NCBI RefSeq assembly: GCF_000283155.1
Contig: NW_004454166.1
Location: 3,890,974 to 3,954,973 of the forward strand
Source of the DNA: Ceratotherium simum simum
Lineage: Eukaryota; Chordata; Mammalia; Perissodactyla; Rhinocerotidae
Direction: 5' to 3'
DNA length: 64,000 nucleotides
Shown: positions 1 to 12,058 of the stretch, piece after piece
Layout: each line of letters opens with the position of its first letter
Position numbering within the stretch: the stretch's first letter is position 1
The notes under the pieces: model-generated
Database searches by the model: none
What the model saw: only the letters and a program-made list of their open reading frames with translations
Told to the model about the DNA's origin: nothing
Position numbers and translations under genes: made by a program

Positions 1-1639
1 TTGCTTTCTCTCAATATTGCTGTGGTCCAATTGCTTGGATACACTGGAAATAAACCTCTTCCCTTCCTCAGGAGGTCTCATGGCCTTTACGGTGCTACTT
101 TGCCTGGTACATTTCCAGTTGTGTGGAGCATCTCCCGTATTTATACAACCGTGGAAGCGTTTCTCATGAAGCATCTTTTACAGCTTCTCTTCCCCAGAAC
201 ATACTATAGGAAAAGCCGCCCTAGAAGATGATAACAACATCTGCAAAGCTTTGAAAGAAAGACGTGTGATTCAAGAATTTTATATACAATCAAGCTACTT
301 ATATGTGAAGGCAATGGGAATTAATGATGCAAATGCATGTATTCTCTCTGAAAAAATGTTACTCCAAAGTGTGTTCCATGTGAAGGGAACAACGACTCTG
401 AAGTAGGAGCTAGAGACTAGCAGACAAGAACTTGCAGGAAGCAGTGAGCCCAGTCGACTGTATTGAAACAAGTCTGAATAATTGTGGCAAATATCTTGTT
501 AAAACTGACAGCGAAAGATTAAAATATCTGAAAGGAATTATTTATATTGAAATAATGGGATAATGACTTACATCAATGCAGATCAAAGGATGGAAGAAAG
601 GGAACGGGAAAGCAAGTGACTTTTTTAAGAAAAAAAGGAAGGTAGAGAGGGTATATATCTGTATATATAAAGGGGTAATGAGAGGAAACCCCGTAGTCTT
701 TAGTAAAGACTTTATTACAGTCTAATAAAGCAGTAAAGGCCAATACGCTCAGATGAGGGGAAAAACCCCCCAAATCCAAGGCTTCTCTGGTTATTAGATA
801 AACCAAAAAAAAAAAAAAGAGAGAGAGAGAAATATTCAAAATTAAAATATGATTATTCAAATCTGAACAAAAAGAAAGTCATGTCTGGGAATACTAATAT
901 CAAGCAATGCAGAATCATACAAGTCAAAGAGTATTAAACTGTTAATAACTTCATTTCTTTATCCCTAGTTCCTTGCACAAGGTAGGTGGTAAACAGACAG
1001 TAGCAATATTTATTGTAGAAGTGGAAACAGTGGGCAAAAAGCTGTGTGGGAAGGCCCTTGCCTGCTGGGGCCCCTTGGGGGTAAGTTTTTAAGGCATCTC
1101 CATTTTTTAATACTAGAAAGGACACCTACTTTATCTTCCCAACTCACCTTCTTCTGGGAACTGCTTCCTCCTCCGTCCTCTGCGCACCCTGGGCTCCTTT
1201 CTCCCAGCTCTCTGAGTCCTGCTGCTGTGTGAGCCTGGATCCCAGCCACAGCTGATGGGAGCTGACCTGAGGCTGGCAAACCACAGGACCTGCCCGGCTG
1301 ACTTGCTTCATTAACTTAAGGGAAGTCACCTGAACCAAGAAGGGTCCATCATGGTCCTTCATTGATGTCTTTTCAAACTCTGGAAGAGAGGGCTGGTTCC
1401 TCTTTGGTGATGCCAACAGCAAGACGGAGGTTCTCAGCTGCATTGGCGGTCATATTTTTCCTGTCCTGAGGAAGAAACTCATCTATAATGAAAGACAGTG
1501 AAGTCTTCTATAAAAATAATATTCTGATGGCATTTTGATTCCTGGTTCCATTTGAACCTCAAGCCTAGCAACATCCCTGCATTTCCCCTGGTTCAGTTGT
1601 GTGACTTTTCCTCAAGTGATCTATCCCTGTAGCTTCCTA
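1..1639. other. Intergenic, no gene recognised
   Basis: A/T-rich to about 1.0 kb with a short A-run then (GA)n at about 807-830, then moderately GC. No open frame with coding character. Some of it may be very old transposon sequence I cannot name. Confidence 0.6.
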
Positions 1640-1713
1640 AAAATGTCCCTTTTCTGCCTAAGCTAGAGTTGGGTTTCTGTCACTTGCAACCAAAAGAGTC
1701 TTGACTAATACAA
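1640..1713 (+). mobile_element. Probable LTR 3' end remnant
   Basis: 'gggtttctgtcacttgcaac' and 'aaaagagtcttgactaatac' resemble the terminal part of old MaLR LTRs. The rest of the LTR is not clear upstream. Confidence 0.45.
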
Positions 1714-2455
1714 TTGCCTTGTTAAAATTTTTCAATAGTGGTACATATGTCCAGACATATGATACTGTATCACTCTATGGAACTGAAGTCTTAGGTTTGC
1801 AGGCTCCACAATGCAAAGGGAGCATACAATTTGGCTGAAAGCAAGCTGGTCAACATGGTGATTTGGTCTGAAAATAAACATCATCAGAGATTTTTTTTTA
1901 ATTGCTATTTTTTTGGTGTACTGCTAGGCAGCTTTGCAACCTTTTCATATGTTTACCTTTTTGTGATTTTTTCTGTTTTTGCTTTTTAAATTTGCTTTTT
2001 CAAAATTTTAAATATTTGCTTTCAGAATTTAAAGTCAATTATTTTTCCTCTAGGCTGCTTGTAGTAGCAAAAAGTTGGAGAAATCATAATATATAATAAT
2101 AAGGGATTAATTAGAACAAACTATACATCCCAAATAGGGCAATAGTTGGAAACACAAGTGTTTAAAAATATGTTGTAAAAACATAAATGACCAATAGGAT
2201 TATTTTATACTTTATGTTCAAATTTCTTTTTTTAATGAAAAAATCAGTTTATGGAATATCAGAAAATATAAGCAAACAAAAGAAAAATTTAATGCATACT
2301 GATAATCACAGCCCCCTGGGGACAACCAATGTCACCACCTTGGGGTATATTCTATTAGAAACTTTTATAATTACATATACATATATACCCTCATATTTAT
2401 TCATTTAGAAAATCTTTTCTTTCCTATAAAAATGGGACTATATCACATGTGCTTT
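1714..2455. other. Intergenic, A/T-rich, no gene recognised
   Basis: Low GC, many T-runs. Possibly old LINE-derived, but no diagnostic motif is clear. Confidence 0.55.
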
Positions 2456-3962
2456 TTTTAAAAAAAACAACTTTATGAGGTGTAATTTACATATAATAAC
2501 AAGCACTGATTTTAAGCATATATTTCATTAGTTCTGACAAATTTACACACCCTTATGACCATAATGAAGATATAGGACATTTCCATCATCCCAGAAAGTT
2601 CCTTTTTGCCCTTTCCTTGTCAGTCTCTCTCACACCCTGGGCCTCAGGCACACAGTGAGCTGCTTTCCGTCACGACAGATTAGCTTTGTTTCTTCTTCTC
2701 TGTGAAGTTTCATATCCATGGAATCATGCAGTACGAACTCTTTCGTGCCTGACTCCTTTCACTTGTTTTTGAGATTCATCCATGTCCTTGTGCTTATCAG
2801 GAGTTCATTCCTTCTTATCACTGAGAAGTTCTCAATTGCAGGAACGTACCAGAACTTGTTTATCCATTCACCTGCTGATGGACACTTGGATTGTTTTCAG
2901 TTTTTGACTATTAATGAATAAAACCGCTCTGAATATTTGAGTAAGTCTTTGTTTAGATATATGTTTTCACTTATTTTAAGCAAAATACCTAGAAGTGGAA
3001 TTGCTGAGTCATATGGTAGGTGTCATGTTTAACTTTATAAAAAACTGTCAAACTGTTTTCCAAAGAGTATGTACCATTTTACGTTCCCGGCAGCAATGCG
3101 TGAGAACTCCAGGTGCCCCACATTCTCACCAACATTTATACTGTGAGTCTTTAATTTTATCGGTCTGTACTCGTATCTCATTGTTTTTTTTTTTTTTATT
3201 GAGGTGGTATTTGTTTATAACATTATATACATTTCAGGTGTAACAAGAAAACACTAATTTGGAAAGATATCTGCACGCCTATGTTCACTGTGGTTTTAGT
3301 TTGTATTTCCTTGATGACCAATGATGTTGAGCATCTTATCATGTGCTTACTGGCCATTCGTATATCTTCTGTGAAGTGGCCATTCAGATCTTTTGCCTAT
3401 TCAAAAAATGTGGTTTTTTTGTCCTCTTGCTACTGAGTTGTAAGTCTTCTTCATATACCCTGGATGCAGGTCTTTATCAGATATATTAATTATGAATATT
3501 TTCTCCCAGTCTGTGGCTCATTTTTAAATATTTTTAAAGTCAATGTCCTCTGAAGAACAGTTTCTAATTTTGATGAAATTCAGCTCATCAATTTTTTCCC
3601 TTCATGCTTTGTGCTTTTTGCATTCTGTCTGAGAGATCTTTGCCTCCCCCATGGTTGTGGAGCTTTTCCTCTGTTTCCTCTCTAATTTCTGCGGCCTAGC
3701 TTCTATGTTTAGGCCCATGATCAACTTCAAGTTCATTTTTGTATATGGTGTGAGGTAGAGGTTGAGGTTCACTTTTTTTCCATACAGATATCCAATTTTC
3801 AGCACCATTTCTTGAGAAGACGATCTTTTCCCTACTGAATTACCTTGGCACCTTTGGCAAAAATCAATTGACTGCATGTGTGCAGACCTATTTTAGAACT
3901 CTCTTCTGTTGGATTGATTTATTTGTCTGTCCTTACTTCAGTACCACGCTGTCTTGACTGTT
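2456..3962 (-). mobile_element. L1 fragment (ORF2 3' end and 3' UTR), reverse orientation
   Basis: The plus strand reads the reverse complement of a mammalian L1 3' part: 'atggaatcatgcag', 'ttcatccatgtccttgtgc', 'gctgagtcatatggtagg', 'gatgttgagcatctta' and 'gtatatggtgtgaggtag'. About 1.5 kb, heavily mutated. A short extra T-run plus 'attgaggtggtatttg' at 3185-3240 looks like a second, younger L1 3' tip within it. Confidence 0.85.
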
Positions 3963-5429
3963 GGGAAACCTCTTGATATTGAGTTGAGCATTCCACAAAC
4001 TGAGAGGGAAATACTCTTTGTGGGGGTTGTTGAAAACATCTATCCATTTCCCCACGACTTTCCCTGGCGTAGGCTGACTTCCAATGCTCCTCTTACTGGG
4101 GTGGCAGCAGATTGGGGCAATTCATGCAGACCTGTGAAAGACGGCCTTCATCCCTAACAAGTTCATGACACTCTGCAGTTGACAAATCAGCTTCACGTCC
4201 TTCATCTCGCTCATTCATATACCAATTCAGTCCCTCTCACTCACTCTTTTATTTGTCCGTTCTTCACAACCACCCTGTGGGGTGAATACTTAGATCTGAT
4301 TACACCCATTTTACAGAAAAGGAAATGTAGACTTTAGGATTATCATCATCAGGACACCTGCTCAATAGTTGTGGAACCCTGGAATTCTAGGTTAAGGAAC
4401 ACAAAAAAACAAAGTCCAGTCTGACTTCATCATCTTAGCCATCTGTTCTAATTCTGCCTGTCAACGTCTTGGGTGAGTGGCAGGTTACAAAGGTAAAACA
4501 CACCTGTGCTACACCTGTGCCCCTTACAAAATCCCAACACACACAGACACACGCACATACACACAACCTCGAGAGACTTTTCTAGACTATATTTGTCTCA
4601 GATGACGTCAGTGGCTGGCCTAGTGATAGTGTTTCCTACAAGATATTTCAGCATTTGTTCGTGGGCATAATTCTGGGTCACAAGGCCAGTTCACCCTTAC
4701 TGCGAGCCCCACGCAACCCCCAGTCCTCTTGACAAGGACAGAGCACTGGCTCCAGCAGCCCCTGGGCTCAGGAGTCAGCATGGTAAAGTCCCTCCCAAGG
4801 GTTGCTGTTTAATCAAGAGGACAGGTTGGGATTGCTGTCATTGGGAAACCTCCACACCCCTCAGCCAGCAGGCATGAGGACACTGGTGTCTGGATGGTGG
4901 CAACCTCACAGGCTGTTGGGGACAGAGCTGCAGGGAGCTGAGGTTAGGAATGAAGGAGTAAGGAGTTCAAAGGCAGTGGCAGGAGATAAGGAGTTTTTGA
5001 TACAAGTGGAGGTGGTGTGAGGGGGTCCAGAAAGAAGTTAGAGGCAGGCTGCAACTGTCCCTCTGTGTGACCTCAGGCAGGTCCCTTTCTATTTTCGGGC
5101 CCCAGTTTTCCCATCTGTGTAAGAGCAAAATAGGACCCCCTCTGGGGTCCTAGTCAGCTCTGAGTGGATTTGATTCTGGGAGTTGGAAATGCAGAGAAAG
5201 GAGGTCACAGGACGTTAGCAATACTGGCAGAGGCGACAGAGAAGGGCTGACTGTCGTGAACAGAGATGGGGGATGAGCAGAAAGCAGGGCAGTGAAGTGG
5301 TCAGATGCCTCATTTTCTTTATGGAAGGAGACGAGGCAGAACAAGATAGTGGAAGTGGAATTGGCCTATTGGGCAGGTTAGAAGGTGGTGAGGCATTTAC
5401 TGAAGAGCCATCTGCAGTACAACTGAAAG
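3963..5429. other. Intergenic, no gene recognised
   Basis: Mostly unique-looking sequence. Contains a short CA run near 4540-4565 and the CRE octamer at 4603-4610. Confidence 0.6.
4603..4610. promoter_or_regulatory. Full palindromic CRE octamer (candidate)
   Basis: TGACGTCA, the complete CREB/ATF site, in unique-looking DNA 3.5 kb from the ALG2 3' end. No promoter features surround it. Confidence 0.3.
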
Positions 5430-5615
5430 AACTGTTGACCTGGAGTCGGACAGACCTGGGTTTGAATTACAGCTCCAGGGTTTCCTGGCTGTAACCCTCA
5501 GCTTTCCCACTGTAAACATGGCTACAATCATTACCTGGAACGATGCTGTGAAGAGCAAATGAGACAACCTGGATAGAGCTTCGCAAACTCTAAAGGCTGT
5601 CCCGATAGGGGTTCC
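5430..5615 (+). repeat. MIR SINE
   Basis: 'ggagtcggacagacctgggt' followed by 'ttacagctccaggg' and a degenerate tail follow the MIR core. Confidence 0.65.
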
Positions 5616-5740
5616 ATAGTCTAGTCATTGCGTCATTTTCAAACAGGATGAATGGCAATAGCACTCCCCCTTAGCTGAGTGGGTGGATCTCTTTTCTATG
5701 TACAACATGACTCCCCCCTCACTACCCCCATGCCCATCTA

Positions 5741-5760
5741 GTGTGTGTGTGTGTGCGCGC
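5741..5760. repeat. Alternating (GT)n(GC)n microsatellite
   Basis: Twenty bases of strictly alternating purine and pyrimidine: seven GT units, then GC units. Such tracts can adopt Z-DNA. Intergenic, 3 kb from the ALG2 3' end. Confidence 0.85.
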
Positions 5761-6309
5761 GTAGAATTGCACCTAACAGAATTCCATCTGCATCGATGGA
5801 AGGTATGAAGGGTCAGGGGTTGCACCCACGTGCAGAGGTGAGCCAGCAGACACAGGAAAACAGTGACCTCCTTGAGGGAGACTGCATGAGGAGCTTTCGT
5901 CTCCAGTTCACCCGTCCCTGGTGGGCCGTGACTGTCTTTTCTAGCTTGGTTCTTTCAAACAACCAATTCTTAAAACCTTTTAAGTTAAACTAGCTTGAAT
6001 TTCTGCTTTGTGCGGGTAAACGACCCTGATAACTCCACTAGGACTCTGAGTGACCCACCGTCCACCACAGGGAGGGCAGTCAGCACGGGCTCAGCGCGGT
6101 GATTCTCACGGGGTAGGGATAGAGCAATGGGGTGGGTGTGGGATATCATCAGCTCCTTTAGGGGCAGAGGACTGATTTGAAGATAGAAGAGCATCCTGTC
6201 ACCTAGCTCTGATATGACTCAGAATACTGTACTTATTTTGAATTTCATAAAGTATTGAAGGACGGGCGATATCGAGGGTCATCAGAGGGCACAGGCTGAG
6301 AAATTCTGG

Positions 6310-6480
6310 TCTGTGCAGAGACCTGGATGGATCAGGTAACCTGGGGTTGAATCCTGGTCAGTCACTTTTCAACTGTGTGCCCTTGGGAAAGTCTTTCATC
6401 TCTCTGAGCTTCTTTCTTTATGTATAAAATGGGGGATAATACACCCACCTCACAAGATTGCAAAGCCTTCCTAAACCTGA
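6310..6480 (+). repeat. MIR SINE
   Basis: 'ggttgaatcctggtcagtca' and 'tctctgagcttctttcttta' then 'aaaatgggggataatacacc' are MIR core in order. Confidence 0.7.
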
Positions 6481-6569
6481 GGCCCTGAGCAGGTGCAACC
6501 GCAGGTGCAGAGGGTCTCACTGAAGAAATGCCACACAAGGAGCCTGGTTAGGGCGGAGGCAGACTGAAG

Positions 6570-6775
6570 AGCGGTAGAGTGGCCGGACTTGGGAACCAGA
6601 GAGCCTTGAGTCTGCCCATCTCTCCAGGCTGTGTGACATAGGCAAGTCGCTTAACCACACTCATCTACAGAGGGGAGAATACCTACACCTCATGCAATGA
6701 GTTGTCTACTATGCACCTCGTATCATGCAGGCACACAGTAAGTGCCAGAAGCATTACTATTGATAAGGCCTTGGA
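6570..6775 (+). repeat. MIR SINE
   Basis: 'ggctgtgtgacataggcaag' through 'gcacacagtaagtgccagaa' is MIR in plus orientation, about 100 bp from the previous one. Confidence 0.65.
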
Positions 6776-7489
6776 CAATTCACTTTGGTGTTCCATGCTT
6801 CTATTTTCCCTAACTTCAGCTTAGTTTTGGAAGCTGCAAACACCTCCTACGCACAAAGCTCCATTCTAGGTCCTGGAGCCAAGAGTTAATGCATCAGAGG
6901 CTAGAAGCTCATGGCAGGCAGGGCTCTGCATCCCTCCCAGGTTTGTGGTCTTAATGTCCCCTGCTGGGGCTTAAGACAATGAAGGGAAGTTAAACTTAAG
7001 GCCCGTGAACCCATGTAGTCCATTTTGGAAGGATCTGCATAAAAATAGTCAAATGGGCAGAAGCTTTTGTGCTTGGAAACGGTAAGCACCAATCATGGAT
7101 CAGAGCATGACTGAGTCTGTTTGTCCTAAACCCAGTGGTCAGAGCCACCAGGCCTTTCTGGAAACGCTGCAGTTCCCTGAGAAACACATGCACCAAGCCA
7201 CTAACGGGGATGACCTACTTTACTAGATGGTAAGCTTTCACAATGCCAAAGAAGAGAGAACTCAACTCAACTTTTCATTCCATAAAAAGACTCAATATAT
7301 TTGACAATCTCATTTTAATGAACTCCTTTTTGGTATTTTCATTTCATTAAAGTACTCCTGTGATACAGACTAATGTGATAAATTACAACCTGAAATTTCA
7401 TCCTTTAAAGAACCCCAAAAGAACAATATCGTACTGCAGTATGGACCCACGCAGAACTTCTACAGTAATTTTCAATATCCCCAAATTGC

Positions 7490-7690
7490 TAAATAGCTGC
7501 ATTTATATAGCCCATACTATGTGACAAGTACTGTTTACATATATGAGGGTCATCCATCATAACCACCCTATGAGGAAAGGAGAGTGGGACAGTTATCCCA
7601 CTTCACAGATGAGGAATCTGAAGCACAGAGATGAAGTAATCTGCCCAAGGTCACACAGGCTGTTAGACTCTCTGGTCTGTGCTCTTAGAG
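7490..7690 (-). repeat. MIR SINE, reverse
   Basis: 'tatgtgacaagtactgttta', 'cttcacagatgaggaatctg' and 'ctgcccaaggtcacacaggc' are the reversed MIR. Confidence 0.8.
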
Positions 7691-8084
7691 CTGATTAACG
7701 TGGAGTCTTTGGCTAGTGATCTTTGCTATTTTTAAAAGATGAATTTAGCTTTAAAGGTATGTTGAAAAGTGCTTTATGTTTATTTGTACTTAGACCAACA
7801 GGTAAATAAAGAACCTAAGACTGGCCAGTGCCAGGAAAGGGCTGGAGTACGTGACAGGGGAGGGTCCCTTCCGGTTTGGGAGGTGGGTGGAGGGTCAAGG
7901 AACGCTTCCCAGCAGGGGCACTGAGGCAGGCCTTGAAGGATACCGAGCATGTGTGTCTTACACCCTGCAGGAGCTTACTCAATACAACACAAAATTAACG
8001 GAGCTGATGACGCAGATGACATTTAAAAACAAACCCTAAATGATGCACACCACATGCGCGACAATACTCCCGCTACATTTCAAA

Positions 8085-8755
8085 ATCCACTTTATTCTAG
8101 TTTCTGACTTCAGGTTTGGCTGTGTACGTTCCTAACAATACCAAAATAGGTCATGGAGGCCAAAATCTAAAATTTTGTCTCTTCCTATGATAAACATCTT
8201 TTATTGTCGTGTCTCAGTGTGCAAAAACACAATAAATCATGTTTGTAAAAACATACAGATCATTCTTGCTATGGATTCAGACAAAGTTACAACTAACAAA
8301 AATCTCCTAACAGAGGACAGTGAACACGCAGGTGGATTGATTCTGGGAACTGCAGGGACCCTGTACTCATTGTGAAGCCAAATAATCAACCTTGCTGATG
8401 ACACACTTAAATTATTAAAACAATTAAGGCACGCTATCACTCAAAAGGTATAGGCAGAGCAACAATAATCTAGAGAAAATATAATTATTCTGCTGAATGT
8501 GGAATTGTACCATATTTATATTTTAATCAACACTGGTAAGACTCAGAATTATTACAGCACAAAAGACACTATTTTTCTGAAAAAGTAGACAGGGAGTGTG
8601 GTTATAGGAAGGTGGCTCAGGTTCAAGATTCAAGTGTATTTTTCTTTTAAATCTCTTCTGCACTAGATTCTAGGTTTTTTTTTGGTTTCAAAACTCGGTC
8701 TACAATCCACAAAAATACTAATGAATGTAGCACAAAGGCCTTAAAAAAAATCTGA
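8085..8755 (-). other. ALG2: ALG2 3' UTR (extent approximate) with candidate poly(A) signals
   Basis: Downstream of the ALG2 stop the sequence is A/T-rich and free of recognisable transposons, as expected of a 3' UTR. Two canonical AATAAA hexamers lie on the minus strand at 8205-8200 and 8096-8091; a third possibility is at about 7783-7778. Which is used cannot be decided from sequence, so the 3' end given here is a guess. Confidence 0.45.
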
Positions 8756-9658
8756 TTATACCAGCAGTTTGGTGACATATTGGTAGAGCTGTTCTGTAAA
8801 CGCCTCAGGGGAAAATTTTTCCTTCACCCTGGCTCTTCCAGCCAGTCCCATGGTGGCTTTCAAGGAAGGTTCATGGATGAACTTTTCCATTGCTTCTGAG
8901 AAGTGCACTGGGTCTGGCTCACACAGAAACCCTGTGACGCCGTGGACGACAGACTCCAAGGGCCCGCCTGAATTAACAGCGATGACCGGGCACTGCATGT
9001 ACATGGCCTCCAAAGGGACGAGGCCAAAGTGCTCGTTGCTCGGTGTGTAGAGCACACACGTGCAGCCTCGGAGCAGGGAGATTTTCCGTTTGTCTGAGCA
9101 AGACCGCAAGAAGGTCACGGACTGGCCAAGGTCAGACAGCTGGACCACTTTCTTCAATTCCTGATAGTGTTCCACGTTCTCCAGGACTCTCTCGTCATAA
9201 CCGCCTGCCATGATCAGATGAACCTTGTCCCAAGCTTGGGATGTCAATCTTCCACGCAGCTGTACCAGGGCTTCCAGGGCCAGAGTCAGATTCTTCTTCC
9301 TTTCGTATCTGTTGATGGAGAGAAACAGGAATTGTTTTCCCTCAGGGACTAGGTCATCAAGCTTTTCAGGAACAGCTGAGTCAAAGCTGGTGACATTCAG
9401 AGATGGGTAGAGGACATCGGGGTTTATGTGAGACAGGGACTTGAACGTCTCCTTGAAAACAGCAGCTGTGAATTGGCTATTGACCACGATGCAGTCTGCC
9501 ATGCCCGTGGTGTATTCCTCTACCCAGTCAATCGGGGCCCTGTACAGGCGTTTAAGAAAAGAATCTCTCCTGGTGAGAAGCAGATCCGGGAAGTGACAGT
9601 AGAAGAGGATCTTCTTGCGCCGTCTGGCCAGTTTGAACACTGGGATACAGGCAGACAC
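8756..9658 (-). CDS. ALG2: ALG2 coding exon 2 (residues 117-416) and stop
   Basis: This single exon encodes the last 300 residues and a TAA stop at 8758-8756. The acceptor is ...ttggccag|GTG at 9659/9658, so the exon opens with V117 (VSACIPVF), not with a start codon. Visible GT4 features are NRYERKKN (about 231-238), AGGYDE (about 267-272) and the nucleotide-sugar-binding E-x7-E motif EHFGLVPLE (E325 to E333), followed by NSGGPLES (345-352). Together with exon 1 it gives 416 residues, the length of human ALG2, with no frameshift or internal stop, so the gene looks functional. The protein is anchored at the ER membrane and in yeast associates with Alg1 and Alg11. The intron separating the exons is 9659-12058. 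Confidence 0.98.
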   Translation of the reverse strand: MSACIPVFKLARRRKKILFYCHFPDLLLTRRDSFLKRLYRAPIDWVEEYTTGMADCIVVNSQFTAAVFKETFKSLSHINPDVLYPSLNVTSFDSAVPEKLDDLVPEGKQFLFLSINRYERKKNLTLALEALVQLRGRLTSQAWDKVHLIMAGGYDERVLENVEHYQELKKVVQLSDLGQSVTFLRSCSDKRKISLLRGCTCVLYTPSNEHFGLVPLEAMYMQCPVIAVNSGGPLESVVHGVTGFLCEPDPVHFSEAMEKFIHEPSLKATMGLAGRARVKEKFSPEAFTEQLYQYVTKLLV

Positions 9659-9892
9659 CTGGCCAAAGCAAACATCAACAGCAGATAAAGTGACTCGTCA
9701 ACTACACTTCAACCAAATCAAATCACAGACACCCACCCTGCCTGTGAGTCAGTGGGCTCCTCATGGGCAGTGTCTGATTCTGCTCTCTGTCCGCCACACT
9801 CTCACCCAGTACAATGCCTGGTGTATAGAAGGCTGGTAGACGTTTTCTCCGTGTGTGCTAAACATTTAAAGCTGCAAATCCAGTGGTTTCCT

Positions 9893-10155
9893 CCAGAATA
9901 GCACTGTCCAATGGAAATAAAAATCTAGTAATCGCATTAGCGTTTTTAATATATTTTACCTAAAATATTATATCAAAATGTAATCAACACTAAAAAAATT
10001 AATGAGATACTTTACATTCCTTTTTCCCATATTAAGTGTTTAAAATCAGGTGTGTATTTTACACTTACAGCACATCTCAGACTAGCCACATTTCAAGTGC
10101 ACAATAGCCACACGTAGCTAGTGGCTCCCACACTGGACAGAGCAGCTCTAGGATC
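9893..10155. mobile_element. hAT-type DNA transposon relic
   Basis: Starts 'agcactgtccaatggaaata' and ends 'ctggacagagcagct', near-inverted ends of a non-autonomous hAT element, with 'gtgtgtattttacacttaca' and 'gccacatttcaagtgcac' inside. Family name not asserted. Confidence 0.7.
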
Positions 10156-10194
10156 TTTCTTCTCCTGAGGAACTGAATGAATGAACTATAGTAG

Positions 10195-10410
10195 TTTAGA
10201 GTATAGGCTAGGTCGACTAGCTAGCTCTGGCACATGATCAGGTAATCTACCTCTCTCTGGGCCTCAGTTTCCTCTTCTGTAACATGGTGGCAAATACCAC
10301 TACAAAAAAACCCATATGATTCTTGTGATTATTAAATGCACTGGTATATGTAAAATGCTTAAGAATTTAGCACATGGTATGTACTCAATAAATGTTAACC
10401 ATTATCATTA
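10195..10410 (+). repeat. MIR SINE
   Basis: 'ctctgggcctcagtttcctc' and 'agcacatggtatgtactcaa' mark it. A reversed MIR follows at 10420-10615 ('aagccacttagttagaaag'), so the pair forms an inverted repeat in ALG2 intron 1. Confidence 0.75.
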
Positions 10411-10639
10411 CTGAGCATGAACTATATGCTGGCGTTACTAGAGACTTTCCTGTTGTGTTATCTTTCCAAGTCACTTAATCTCCAGCTCACTTAACACCTG
10501 AAGAAGATGAGCTTTAGGGATATTGAGGGATTTATCCAAAGCCACTTAGTTAGAAAGTAGCAAATATGGAACTTGAACCCAGGTCTCATACTTCCAAGTC
10601 AGTTTTTCTCTATCCACTAGTCTCAGCTACCTCATGCCT

Positions 10640-11460
10640 ATTGATCAGTTACACATACAGGATGTTTGGTAAATGTCCATATTTCTTAAAAAGAAATAGC
10701 TTTCACACAAGCAAGGATGATCAAAAGCAACTAAGGAATGATAACCAAAGAAACACAAATACAAACATGATGTCATTTCCACCTATCAGTTTGGCAAAGA
10801 TTAAAATGGTTGATAACATCCAACGTGCACAGGATGTGTAGCATGAACATGCTCTATCAGACACTGTGGGAGAGTAAAGTGACACAACCTCTTTGGAAGG
10901 CAAATTTGGCAACAGCTATTGATATTTAAAATGAACTCTTTGACCTACCAATTTTATTTCTAGGAATTTACTCAAAGGACATGCTTGCAGAAGTACAAAA
11001 AAAAAAGGTACAAGGATGTTCATTACAACACTGATCTATTTACAAAAAACTGGTCACAATGTTAGTGACCTTTAACAGAAGAACCTATAAATTATGGTAC
11101 ATTCAAGCAAGAGCGGAATTTCCAGCCCTACTATGAAGAGAATCTCTAACACTGATATATAAAGATGTCCCAAATGGGAATTTTTGGTGGAAAAAAAGCA
11201 AATTGTCCAATAGTAGGTGTGTCATATAATCCTAATTAGTTCAAGTAAGAAGATATATGTATGAACAGAGACTCATATGCTGGGATCGCCACAATTTCTG
11301 GAAGGCTACAGGAGAAACCGTTAAGAGGGGCTCTCTTTAGGGAGTGGCAGTGGGACCGGACTTTTACATTACATTCTTTTATACTATTTGATGTTTTAGT
11401 CTTGAGAAAACATTACTTTTTAAAATAAATTGGGGGAAAAAAAGATGTAAGAAGAGTCTA
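10640..11460 (+). mobile_element. Old L1 3' fragment, plus strand
   Basis: Sequence such as 'tttggcaaagattaaaatgg', 'ggaaggcaaatttggcaac', 'ctaggaatttactcaaagga' and 'aattatggtacattcaa' is typical of ancient L1 3' regions. It lies within ALG2 intron 1, antisense to ALG2. A long similar block occurs at 59.5-60.7 kb. Confidence 0.75.
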
Positions 11461-11739
11461 GAACAGCTAAAGCCTTGATCAGATGGACATTATTTACCAA
11501 GCTAAAAAACTTGGACTTTTCCTCAAAGAATAATGGGGAGCCATATTACAGTTTTAATAGGGATATGATATGTTTAGCTTGGTGTTTTTAATATATGACA
11601 CTGCCGAGCAGGGTGGCCTGGCAGCAAAGGCTACAGACAGTGGGATGCCGTGGCCTGGAAGGAGCGTCAACAGAAATAATGCAAAGAGAGAAGACATACA
11701 AGTCACTCGGAAATAAAAGGCGACCGAAGGCTGACTTCT

Positions 11740-11935
11740 AACTCTTGTGTTTCTCAGAGCGAGCCCAAAGGCCCATCTGTTTCAGAATCACCCGATGATC
11801 CAGGGAAAATGCAGATTTCGGGGCCCCACCTCAGGGCTCCAGGATGAAAACTCCCGAAGGTGGGGCCGAGCAATCCGCAACTTGAATGTGTCCGCACTAA
11901 AGTTGGAGAACCATAGTCTCACTCCCAGCTCTGAT
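11740..11935. mobile_element. Palindromic hAT relic (MER20/MER5-like)
   Basis: The halves are mirror images: 'aatgcagatttcggggcccc' and 'ggtggggccgagcaatccgc', ending 'agttggagaacca'. This self-complementary layout is typical of MER20/MER5-type elements. Confidence 0.65.
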
Positions 11936-12058
11936 CTCTCCATATCAGCTCCGATCCTTCCGAATCGCAGACCGGGAGAGGTCATGCAGTGCACCCTCCA
12001 TTGGGAGAAAAGGAGGCGCGGCAGGGGCCGGGCGTGGCCGCACTCGGGGCCGCCTCAC

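Larger units (their letters stand above)
9659..12058 (-). other. ALG2: ALG2 intron 1
   Basis: The only intron within the ALG2 coding region, about 2.4 kb, with gtgagg donor at 12058 and ag acceptor ending at 9659. It holds an hAT-type relic (9.9-10.15 kb), two MIRs of opposite orientation (10.2-10.6 kb), an old L1 3' fragment (10.64-11.46 kb) and a second palindromic hAT relic (11.75-11.94 kb). From about 11.46 to 11.74 kb nothing is recognisable. Confidence 0.9.

Noticed and set aside
1144..1443. 99-residue minus-strand open frame that looked like a retrocopy
   Set aside because: No protein family recognised, no A tail or target duplication seen.
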